Shown one piece after another: positions 36,301 to 48,300 of a DNA stretch of 64,000 bases (within the stretch, counting starts at the first letter, position 1; the number at the start of each line of letters is the position of its first letter). The notes beneath the pieces are model-generated. The model was not told the origin of the DNA. It saw only the letters and a list, made by a program, of their open reading frames with translations, and did not search any database. The translations under genes and the position numbers were made by a program. The DNA comes from Vitellaria paradoxa (lineage: Eukaryota; Streptophyta; Magnoliopsida; Ericales; Sapotaceae), in NCBI GenBank assembly GCA_019916065.1, contig CM034238.1, positions 28,507,246 through 28,571,245 on the forward strand, read 5' to 3'.

Positions 36301-39300
36301 GTTGTGGCTCAAAAGCAGGTGTTGATCTAGCGAGTTAACACAGTAGAAGCCCCACCACTAATAGATCCTCCTGCCAATGGTGGAAATGGTGGAGGAGATG
36401 TAGAAGTTAATGGCAGGGGAAATGGGGAGTTGAATGGCCATAATGGTGGCAGGATTATTGGTGAAAACGAGGTCCCTAATAGGCGAATAAACGAGATACA
36501 ACTAGAGGAGTCTCAGCCGCAAATTGATACCGTTGACATTGGAAGACCGGTAGGCAACCACTCTGAAATATCGCGTACTGTTGTGGCTAGTGTGAAGGAG
36601 ACAAATGCCAACCTGTGCGAAAAGCCGATGAAGGTTATGCAAGCCCAAATGCAAGGGGTCCTAGCAGTTGTTCAAGGCCCAAACATGATCGACGAGGCGA
36701 CTGATAAGGAAGATTAGCCATTCTCTTAGGCGGTAACAGCTTATCCCCTACCCCCGAAGTTTAAGATGCTTGTTATTGATTCTTTCAATGGTTTGAAGGA
36801 TCCTTTCAACCATCGAGAGACGTATAAGACTCTGATGTGTATACACATCTACCCTAATGAGATCGTGTGTCGAGTATTTCCGGCCACACTCAAAGGCCCA
36901 GCTAGGCTATGGTTCAACAAGATCGAACTAGGTATGATTGCCAGTTTCTTATAGCTTGGTAAGCTGTTCGTGGGACACTTTATTGGAGGTAAGAGCTAGA
37001 GGAGACAGGTCACCACCTTTTAACAATCAAGCAAGGCAAGGACAAGGCCCTCAGAGATTATGTTGTATGGTTCAAAAAAGAAATTTTAGAGTTAGATAAA
37101 GCAAATAACAAGGTGGCTGTCACAACCTTCATGAGTAGCTTAAGAATGCCCAGGTTCATGGCCACATTATTGAATAAGGCTCCCACGAATATGACCGAGC
37201 TAATGGTCCGAGCTCAGAAACATATCAGCGTGGAGGATGGTTTGAGGGCGAAACGAGAAAGCAATGGATTGGACAGTTTGCAAATCGACAAAAAGAGATT
37301 GAGCGATTCCAGAGATGCTTGAGATTCGAAGAGTTCAAAAAGCCGACAAAATGACTCTCAACCGTGACAAAGTGGAGGAAGGTACGCTGATCTGGATTGA
37401 AGCTTTACTCCCCTTCATACGAGGTTAGAGAACATTCTTTATGTGATCTAGAACGACCTAGTTTTAAGGTGGCCAGACAAGTTGAAAACGCCCGCTAACA
37501 AAAGATCCTGAGCGAAGTATTGCAGATTTCACAGAGATCACGGGCACAACACAGATGAATGGATTGATCTGAAATGGCAGGTGGAAGAGCGAATCAGAAG
37601 GGGAAGACTCAGCAAATTTGTAGCCGGTCGAGACAATGACAGAAGAGTAAGGCAAAGAAGTCCTGACCAGAGAAGCCTAAGAAGGAGTCGAAATCGGAGG
37701 AGTTCCAACCAAGCACAACAAAATCAATAACCGATTGGAGAAATAAGGGTTATCTCTGGAGGATTCTGGCAAGAGGGAAGTCCTCGACCACCAGGAAGAA
37801 ATATGCTCAGGAGGTAAGTAGAGGTAGGGAGGTGTTGACAGCCGACCGACCAAGTAAGAAAGCTATAGCAGAACATCACTCAATTACTTTCACTGACGAT
37901 TAGGAGAATGAGGTATATCAACCCCACAATGACCCACTTGTTATTTTGTCAATAATTGCGAATTTCAAGATTTGGAGAATTTTAGTCAATAGTGGAGTTT
38001 AGTGGGTATTCTATATTGGGGGGCATTTGAAAAAATGAAGATAAGGAAAGACAAGTTGCAACCGGTCATGTCATCCCTAGTCGGCTTCACAGGAAACTTA
38101 GTAATGCCACTTGGTTACACAGTGTTGCCAGTCACCCTAAGAGAGGAGCCACACCCAGCAACCAAGATGGTTAACTTTTTGGTGGTAAACTGGCCTTCGG
38201 CGTACAATGCTATCTTGGGAAGAATCTCGTTAAATCAATATAGGACATTCACATCTGCCTGTCATTCGAGGGTCAAATTTTCGACAGAGAATGATGTGGG
38301 GTGTGTGGAAGGTGATCAAAAGGTTTCTCGGGAAGACTACATGTTTTCATTGAAGGAAGACGTAAACAGGGAAGCGTTGATAGTGGAGGAGCTTGAGGTG
38401 AGAGACAATGAAGAGTTAAAGAAGGGAGAGCCAGAAGGCGAGCTAGAGGATGTAATGATTGGCGCCCCCGATGAAGAGAGGGCTATCAAAATAGGCTCGG
38501 CAACCTCCGATGGTTTAAAAAATTAGTTGAAAAAGTTTTTGGTAGAGAATGCTAACATCTTTGCTTGGTCTCATGAAGACATGTAAGGCATTGATGCCAA
38601 AGTGGTGGCTCACCACTTAACATTTTCCCGACTGCTAGGCTAGTAAAGCAGAAGAGGAGGTATTTGCCCCCGAGTGAAATAAAGCCATAGCAGAAGAAGT
38701 AGACAAGTTGCTCAAAGCAAAGTTGATCCGCGAGGTTCAGAACCGGGCCTGGTTGTCAAATGTTGTGATGGTGAAGAAATCTAACGGGAAGTGGCGAATG
38801 TGCATAGACATTGATTTAAACAAAGCCTGTCGAAGAATAGCTTTTCCTTGCTTGCAATTGATCTGCTAGTTGATTCCATGACAGGGCATTAGCTATTATC
38901 TTTCATGGATGCCTTCTCAGGGAACAATTAGATCAAGATGGCAGAGCAAGACCAAGAGCACACAGCGTTTATAACAGACCGAGATTTGTATTGCTATGAT
39001 ATCATGCCATTTGGACTGAATAATGCTAGAGTAACGCATTAAAGATTGATCAACAGGATGTTTAAGATTTAGATCGGGAGGAATGTGAAGTTGTATGAAG
39101 ACGACATGCTCATTAAGAGCAAGAAGATTGGCTCCCATGTAGCTGATCTACAAGAGACCTTTGATACTTTAAGGAAATACAAGATGAAGTTAAATCTAGC
39201 TAAGTGCGCTTTTGGAGTTGCCTCTGGAAAATTCCTTAGCTTTATGGTGTTCAGTCGGGGAATTGAAGCCAATCCAAAGAAAGTTCGAGAGATAATGGAG

Positions 39301-42300
39301 ATGCAACTCCCCAAGGACGACGAAGGAAGTCCAGAAGCTAGCGGTCAGGTGGCAGCATTGAACAAATTTATTTCCCGGTCAATCGATAAGTGTTATCCTT
39401 TTTTTCAAGATTCTGAGGGAAGCATTTGAATGGACAGAGGAGTTTAACACAGCTTTTTAGCAACTGAAAGAATACCTGGGGTCAATCCCATTGCTTAGTT
39501 AGATTGCTTCAGGAGAGTTGTACTTATATCTTTCAATTTCGGCTATAGCAGTCAGTTCAATGTTGGTTTGTGAAGATGAAGAGCTACAAAAGCCGATCTA
39601 CTATACAAGCAAGGCCCTCTGAGGAGTAGAAAAAAGATACCCTAAGAAGGAGTTGCTGGCTCTTGCTTTGGTTACGGCCGCTCGGCAACTTAGGGCATAG
39701 TCTCAGGCACATATGATTATAGTATTAACTAACCAACCTCTGAAGAATGTTCTACACAAGCTTGAGACTTCAGGAAGATGGTAAAATTGTCAATTGAATT
39801 AAGTCAGTTCGACATACAATATTGACCGTGAATGGCAATAAAAGGACAACTAGCGACATATTTCATCGCTGAATTTACAGCCCCTCGATTGGCCCACCCG
39901 AAGATAAAGACATAGAATTGACTTGGATACTCAATGTTGATGGCCCTTTTTACTCAAACTTTAAGTGGCGCAGGTATAGTTCTTGTCTCTCCTGATGGCC
40001 ATAAGATTGAATATGCCCTACGTTTCAAGTTCCCTGCTTCCAATAACGAAGCCGAATACGAAGCACTAATTATTGGTCTCCGGATGGGTCAGCAACTAGG
40101 GACAGAACAAATAACAGTATGGAGCGACTCGTAACTAGTGGTAGAACAAATGTAAGGGGATTACGAAGCAAGAAGAGAAAATATGACCGAGTATTGTCAA
40201 ATGGCTAAAAGCTTAATCAAAAAGTTCTCCAAGTTCCAGTTGCAGAGAGTCCTGAGGCAACAAAATGAAGAGGCAGATAGGTTAGCCAGGATCGCGTCCT
40301 TGGGGGAAGACAACGCCAATGTCCCAATCGAGGTGTTGGATTCCCTAGGTATCCGAACTCTAGAAGTTAACCAGATCGAGGAAGATGCTCAGTGGGGAAG
40401 CCAATTAGGGAGTACTTGTAGAACGGAACCTTACCAGGTGAGAAAAATGAATCAAGAAGGATTCAGTACCAGGCGAGCAGATATACATTGGTTAGAGGGA
40501 TTCTTTACAAAAGAGAACATAGCTCTCCCTTACTTAGATGTATGAGCAAACGAGAAGCCGACTATGTCAAAAGAGATTCATGAAAAGGTTTGCGGAAATC
40601 ACTTGGGAGGAAAGGCTTTAGCTAAGAAGGTTCTGTGAGCTGGATACTACTGGCCTACCATGGAGAAGGACACTTAAGAATTTGTCAAGAAGTGTGATAA
40701 GTGCTAGAGATTTGCCAACATCTCGAGGCAGCCAGCTCAAGAGCTAACATCGATCTAAAGTCCTTGGCCATTTGCTTAGTGGAGTATTGACATTGTTGGG
40801 CCATTTCTTTTAGGGAAAAGATAAGAGGAAATTTGCAGTAATGGCAATTGATTATTTCACGAAGTGGGCTGAGACAGAAGCTTTATCTGCCATAACCGAG
40901 CAGAACATAAGGAAGTTTCTGTGGTAAAATGTAGTTTGTTGATTTAGGATCCCCTGACTAGCAATTACAGACAATGGCAAACAATTTGAGGAAAAATAGT
41001 TCAACAGGTTTTGTGAAGAACTAGGCATCAATCATCATTACTCATCACCTGAATACCCGCAAGCCAATGGCCAAGTAAAAGTTACTAATCGGTCTCTCCT
41101 CAAGATTATTAAGACAAAATTGGACAAAGTGAAGGAAATTTGGGCAAATAAGCTTCCTAACATTCTGAGAGCGTACAAAACAACAAAACGAGTTGCAATT
41201 GGGCAGATCCATTCCCTCTCAAGTTCGGGATAGAAGCAGTTATCCCTGTTGAGATCAGACTACCTAGCCCAAGAGTGCAGAATTTCAGTCTAGAGGAGAA
41301 CGGAGAGATAATGAACAAGGAAGTTAATTGACTAGAAGAGAGAAGACTACAAGCTGCAATACGAATGGCTTCTTATCAGCAAAGGATACGACAATACCAC
41401 AACTCCAGAGCTCAACCAAAGGAATTTCGGTATGGAGAATTGGCATTAGAAAGGGTGAATCAGTCCACGGGAATCCATAGGAAGGAAAGCTTAAGCCAAA
41501 CTTGGAAGAACTGTATGAAATATTGGGCGCAACTCGAAAAGGAACTTACAGACTCAAAGCGCTCAAGGGCAAGAAACTTCCTCACCCATGACACGCTGAG
41601 CACCACAAAAGTATTATGTATGAGAAAAGTTATAATTGTAATTTTATTCCAATTATCAATGAAATTCTATATTCTGGTAGGCTTCTATAGCCAATAGTTG
41701 AATGATTTCTACTGTGCAAGAATCCCTGCTCGGTTCACGTGACCAAGCAGAGAAAAGGCACTGCTTGGCTCAAGTGGCTGAGTAGTGCAAAGATGGCTCA
41801 CAGACCAATGCCAAAAAAAGGCAAAGACATTCTGCTTAGTCCACGTGACGAAGTAGAGCAAAGACCTTGCTTGGCTCACATGGTTGAACAGTACAAAAAT
41901 GGCTCACGAGGCCAATGCCAAAAAAAAGGTAATGATATTCTGTTCAGTTCACGTGACCAAGCAGATTGGAGATCTTACTCGGCTCATGTGACCAAATAGT
42001 GCAAAGATGACTCACGAGACCAATACCAAAAAATAGTGAAGATATTTTGGTCGGTTCACGTGACCAGACAAAACGACAATCTTACTCAACTCACGCAGCC
42101 GAGTAAAGTAAAGCCTAAAAAAAGGTGATAACCCTGTGCTCGCATGGTAGCAGAGTAATGAGAAATCACAAGGTTACTACTCAGAAGGGCAAAGTAATCC
42201 CACTTAGCTCATATGATCGAGCAAAAGCAAAGATCTCACTCAATTCATTTAACTGGGTGTGCAAAAAACTCGCCCAGTGCAGGCAGCTGAGTGTGATGAG

Positions 42301-45300
42301 TATCCCGTTTAGGAACTTAGCTGAACGAATAAACAAGGTACGAAGTTGCAAATATGCACAAGTATTTTTTTCTCAGATGTATCTGAGGAAAAGAAGAAAG
42401 AATGCTTTCAAAATAAGAGGAAAATAAAAACCATTCATTCAAAATTCAAAATTCATTCATTCAAAACTTAAAAAGGTGAAATAGTCTATTACATGATCCA
42501 AATAAAAGTTTTTCCTGAATAAAGAAGAAGAAGATAGAAAAAGTCAAGCAACAAGATCCTTTGATTGGGTATCCTCAGCCTCATCCTCCCTTCTGTTGCT
42601 TGCACCCGCCATGGTCACATCTTGATCGATTGGTTGAAGGTTAGAAAAATTGATATTGGGATAAAGTTCCGCAGCTCTCCCCCGAGTGACCTCAAATGCC
42701 TGGAGAAAAACCGGCTCAAGCTCATCCTGAAAGGCTTTGCTATTCTTGAACCTTTCAACGGCGGTTGCAACGTCTTCCTCAACTCTCTGGCATCTCCCAA
42801 TCAGCTTTATGTTTTTTCTTTAGATCCTCGAGCTAAGAGGTGAAATTCTTTCTTTTCTCTCATCTTCTATGGTAGTAACGACAGCATCCTTCTCGCGAAT
42901 AGTAGATAAAGCCTTCGACTTATGAGCATTAACTTCGGCTTCTAACTTATTTATGTGCTCTTCGTCAACCACCAATTGTCTTTCTACCATCATCATGCGG
43001 TGAACCAAAACCGCTGATCGAGTAAGAGCCTATGAAGTAGAAGAGAACAAGAAGTTAACCATCAACGAAACCTCAATGACATGCCCCCAAAAGAAAAGGT
43101 ATAATTAATAAAATCCATACCCTCACAATGTCATGAATGAGATCAAGACCAAGTTGGTGGCTGGTGCAGTTCTCCTGTCAATCGATTTCTTCATTTCCAA
43201 TCAGCACCATGGATTTCCCCCAGGCCAGCTGAGGATCATCCACCAAACTGACAATAATTGAGGAACTCTTCTGCCAATAATTCGTGGCTGGTAGATGCCA
43301 TCCACAAGACTAAGCACCCAACCATGATTCTCCAACTGTTGGGAAGAATCTGACAAAGCATTAGGCTCAGTTGGCCCAAAATCTCTCAAACAAGCCTAAT
43401 TATAGGAAAACGAAAGCCCCCAATTAAGGCACCTTCGTATACAGTAATCTCACCGTGTCTAGGAAAGCAGTCCCTGTTGCTTGCATCGAACACTCAGAAG
43501 GAGAGTGTCCGGAGAAATTGAAAGGTAGACCAGAACTGCTGAATTTTTGCTGCGTCCATGGAAGATGCTACATCCTTAGCATAAAGTTGAGGTCGCTCCC
43601 AAACTGGATGGCTAGAATCAACGACCTTAGGGCCAAAAGCATCGACTATCGACCCAACGCTCTCGACTTGGGCCTCAACCTTGGCGCCCAACCCTAGATA
43701 CGGAATGGGATGCAGACAAAGTTCTCCTAACCCTAATCAAATCCCCTGAATGGGTAGAAGGGGTATCCTCCGAATTCGGCATGAGTATTAGTTTAAGGTT
43801 ACTAATAGTCCTATCATCTAGCTCTTGGAGTTTCTCAATGAATGAATAAAAAATTAAACACCGAAGACCGCCCGAATGAACTTATGGTCACATATGAACC
43901 CTTCCAAGTGTGGAATTCGACAATTTTTGTGGTAATACCAAAGGCCACGGCGGACGAACCAATGCATGTAAAAATAGAAAAAGACGAAGTAGAAGAACCA
44001 CAATAAAAACAAAACTTACCAAGACAAGGGAGGCAATTGCTTAGCAGTTGGAAGAATCGGATGCAGAAGAAATCGAACAATACAAAATGCTAATGAAACA
44101 ACAGTAAGGGTGAAGGTCAAAGGTTCGAAATAAGGGTATAAAAATACAATAATCCCGCTTCGAATTCAAAGGTTGAGATTGGTTCGTATCAACGGCCAGG
44201 ATCAGTTTGTATATTTTTGAAATTTCTGATATATCCAAAGTTAACACGTGGCAAGAGAGATAAAAATAATATCTCATCACTGCCACAGTAAGATCATCAC
44301 GCCTGCGGCGCATTAAATGCACACATGGTACAAAAAAATAAATAACCGTTAGATTCCCCTAATCTCGCTCAAGAGATCAGGGGAATCGGGGCATCTAATA
44401 TAGGGAGATGCCGTACCACCTAAAATGGCTAGGTTCCCCACCTAACCCATACCCAATCGGGGGATCCACGTAAGGATGGCCTAGTCGGGGGTTCAGTCAC
44501 TTGAACGGGGGCATCCGAGTAAAAAGACCCTTGATTGGGCCTAATCACCCAATCGATCTCCAACTAAGCACTTCGGTTGAATTATTCCTGCCAAGTAGCT
44601 TACGTCACAAGTCATGCACACAGCCCTCCCCTAACAGTTTCGATATGTACACTTATAAAAGTGCTGTTACAAATTGCATTAGACACAACACGTTGGCTAA
44701 CAATTAAGGAACTAACCTTGGGATTTATAATACAGGTGGCATTACCCCATTGAAGAATGAGAAAACACGGCTACATGTAGTTACACGCAGCTCATGCATC
44801 CCATTCCACGTGAGGTTTCCTATATATATATATATATATATCACCACTTTACAAGGATACAGGTACAACACATTTACCTTATTGAAATTTTGCCAAATTA
44901 CTTTCTTAACTCTCTTACTAACATTAGTATCGGAGATTCCTTGGTAGGCACCACATTGGTGTTCTAGACAATTTTCCGAGCTTGGATTAGACTTTCAGAA
45001 GGATACGAGTTTACCGATTTATCACAACCTATTCAATAACTAATTTCTATTTTTGCAACAATCATATCTCTAACACTTCCCTTCAAGCTAGAGCGTATGT
45101 GTCATATATTCCAAATGCATTACAATATATCAACATAGGATCCTTCAAGAGCTTTGGTGAATAAACCTACAAGTTGATCTTCGAACTTAATATGATTAGT
45201 CGTGATAATATTCTAGAGTATCTTCTCTCGCAAAAATTGATAGTCTACTACAATATGCTTAGTCCTTTCCTGGAATTGGTTAGAAGCAATGTGAACTGCA

Positions 45301-48300
45301 ACTTGATTGTCGCACAGTGGTTTCATCATTTTGAATGTTGGATTCCCAATTCTTCCAAGATATGTTTTATCAAAATTAATTCACATAAAGAGTGAACTGT
45401 AGCTCAATACTCCTGATTCTCCACTAGATCTAGCAACTATGGTTTGCTTCTTACTTTTCCACGAAACTAGATTTTCTCCAACAAAAACATAATAGCCAGT
45501 AGTAAATCATCCGTTTGATAGTAATCTTACCCAATCTGCATCTATATGTCCTTAAATTGAGATTTGACCAAGATTCTACTATAACAAACCCTTTCTAGGC
45601 ACCCCTTAAGATATCTTAATACTCTAATAATTGCATCCTAGTGAGTAGACTGAGGTGATTTCAGGAACTAACTTATCACACTCATAGTGAATCAAATGTC
45701 TGGTCTTGTACAATCACGTAATTCAATTTCCCAACTAATCTTCGACATTGGCTAAGATCGTCTAATAAGTCACCCCTATCTATAATGAGATTTGTATTAG
45801 AATCCATTGGATTATTCAGTGTGGTTTGGAACCCAAACATACCTATCTCAAAAAAGAAAGTCTAGGACATACTTTCTTTGTGACAAAACAATACCATTGT
45901 GCGATCTTGCCTCTTAAATGCCCAAGAAGTATTTCATTCCCCCAAATCTTTAGTATTGAATTTACTCTAAATGAATGACTTAAAATTAACAATGCCGAAT
46001 ATCATCAATTGTAATGAAAATATCATCTACATATACTAGGGCCAAATCTTCCCATGAATAGAATGACAAGAAAATACGAAATGGTCAACTCCACACTGAG
46101 TTAGGCCAGACTATAACCACAGCGCTAAATTTACCAAAACAAACTTGAGGAGATTGTTTGAAGCTATACAATGACTACTGAGATTACACACTAAGTTAGA
46201 CTCCCCCTGAGCAACAAACCTAGAAGATTGCTCCATGTAGACTTCTTTCGTATAGATCACCATGTAAGAAGATATTCTTGACATCAAGTTGGTGAAGGGG
46301 CAAGTTATAGGTCTGCCAAGGGAAGGAAAAAACAAACAAAAGTGATGCTAGCAACAGGAGAAAAAGTATCAAAAAAATTCAAGCCATAAACCTATGTAAA
46401 CCTTTTGTAACCAGTCGAGCAATCAAGCAAGCCATCAGGTTGCACCTTAACATTATATACTCATCGGAAACCAATTGAATTTCCAAGAGGAAGACGCACC
46501 AGATCTTTCATCTATCATGGCAGACCAATTAGAGTGAGACAAACTTCAGTCAGAGAGTTAAAGAGTCAAAAGAGAGGATAAATGAGACACAAAGGCACAA
46601 TAAGAGGGATATAAATCATGATATGGGACAAAATAAGAGATAAGGTGAGAAGTGTATCTTCGGGTACCTTTTCATTTAGTAATGGATAAATCTAACTCAG
46701 TTTTAGTTGTTGTAGATGTAGAAGGGGATAATGGACAAGCTGAACCTGCTGGAGGAGGCTCAACTACTTGACATCTGGTGTAAACCTATAGATTAGGACA
46801 AGAGAGATGACTAGAAGGGGAAACAGGAAGAACAGGCACGGAAAGGCTATTATCAAGATGGCGGACAAAAGCTACACATCCAAATATTCGTGAGAATGGA
46901 AAAGGGGATTTATTTAGATACAAGACGGAATAGGGTGATTGACCACTTAAGATGGATGACGACATTTGATTAATCAAATGACAGACGGGGAGAACATGAT
47001 TACACCACTAGGCATGGGAAACATTCATGTGAAAAAGTAAACAACGGGTCATTCTCAACAAGGTGTAAATTCATTCGTTTAGCCACACCATTTTGTTTTG
47101 GAGTATGAGGACATGAAGATTGATAAAGCGTACCCAAAGAAGACATAAAATCAAAATAAGGTTTGGAAAAATATTCTTGAGCATTATCAATACGAAGAAT
47201 TTTAAAAGGCATGCCAAATTAGCTCTAAATTTTAGAACAAATGGATTTAAAAATAGATAATAACTCAGATCGACTTTCATAAATTATAGCATACTTGTCC
47301 TTGAAAAATCGTCCACAAAATAATAAAATATTGATAAACCAACTTAAAGGTAACATGACTCGGAGCCCAAACATCTCAATGAACTAAATCAAAAGAGTGC
47401 AAGACCCTATTATTGACTCTAGGAGAAAACAAAGTACGGTGATGTTTTCCTAATTGACAAGACTCACAATTTAAAGAGCTCAATCTATTCAAACTGGAAA
47501 CCATAAACTTTAATCTATGAAGTTAAGGATGATTAAGACAACAATGAATCACTTTTGGAGAAGCAATTGCAGAACAAGCTGTAGGAGGTTGTTCAAATGA
47601 TGCACCAAGGTAGTAGACTTCGTGAGCTTCATATCCTCCACCAATCCTCTCCTTTGTCTTTGGATCCTGAATAATAAAAGAATCATGGAAAAGGTGACTG
47701 AGCAATTTAATTGCAAGGTAAGGTTGCTAACAGACATAGATTGTATGAAAAGGAAGGAACATATAAGACTGAGGATAAAGGTAAAGAATGAAAGGGATAA
47801 GCAATGACAATGCGACCCATGGAGTTATAGGAACCATTAGCAATAGAACCTGGAAGGATAGTAGAGAAGTAGTGGAGAAATTTTGAGTAATCCTTGCCGG
47901 AGATGGTCACAAGAGGAAGTTATGAGTCTCATTGCAAGGAGACGTATCAATGAGAACAAAGTTATCAGTGGTGGCTACATGGGCCATTTGCGTAGGTTTC
48001 CATTAAGTTTCCAACATTTCTTGCTGAGATGTCCGGAGTTGCCCACAATGTGTGCATTTGGGTGGAGATCCTTTCCCCTTATTATTGCCATCATTGTGAC
48101 AACTATCTCAATTTGTACGGCCACCAAGAAATTCTACCCGATTAGAAAAAGCAAATCTAGTGGAATCAGCCACAACAAGTTGAGGATTTTGCGATGCAAC
48201 CATCAATACACGTGAATATGCCTCTATAAAAGATGGAAGAGATACACCTCCAAGGATATGTGATCTCACTGACTCATATTTTGAGTCAAGACCCCCCAGA

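Larger units (their letters stand above)
30650..45024 (+). mobile_element. Ty3/gypsy retrotransposon of Tat-like build, inserted in copia-2's LTR
   Basis: LTRs are at 30650-31102 and 44396-45024, sharing the TATAGGGAGATGC start and the GATTTAT.A end. After the left LTR comes TTGGCGTCATTTGTGG, a degraded form of the TTGGCGCCGTCTGTGG leader/PBS of plant gypsy elements. A G-rich polypurine tract precedes the right LTR. Order inside: gag, protease, RT, RNase H with an added RNase H-like region, integrase, a ~107-bp tandem repeat and an antisense coiled-coil ORF. The last three traits point to the Tat lineage. The TSD is imperfect (TAATC/CAACC), with host LTR bases TGACA at the matching site. Copia-1 interrupts gag. 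Many stops: not autonomous. Confidence 0.82.

Noticed and set aside
41728..42130. CRISPR or satellite locus independent of TEs
   Set aside because: It lies between the pol and 3' LTR of a gypsy element, where tandem repeats are usual for the Tat lineage.
42820..43008. Host gene on minus strand
   Set aside because: Located between the gypsy pol and its 3' LTR and broken by frameshifts; treated as the element's antisense ORF.
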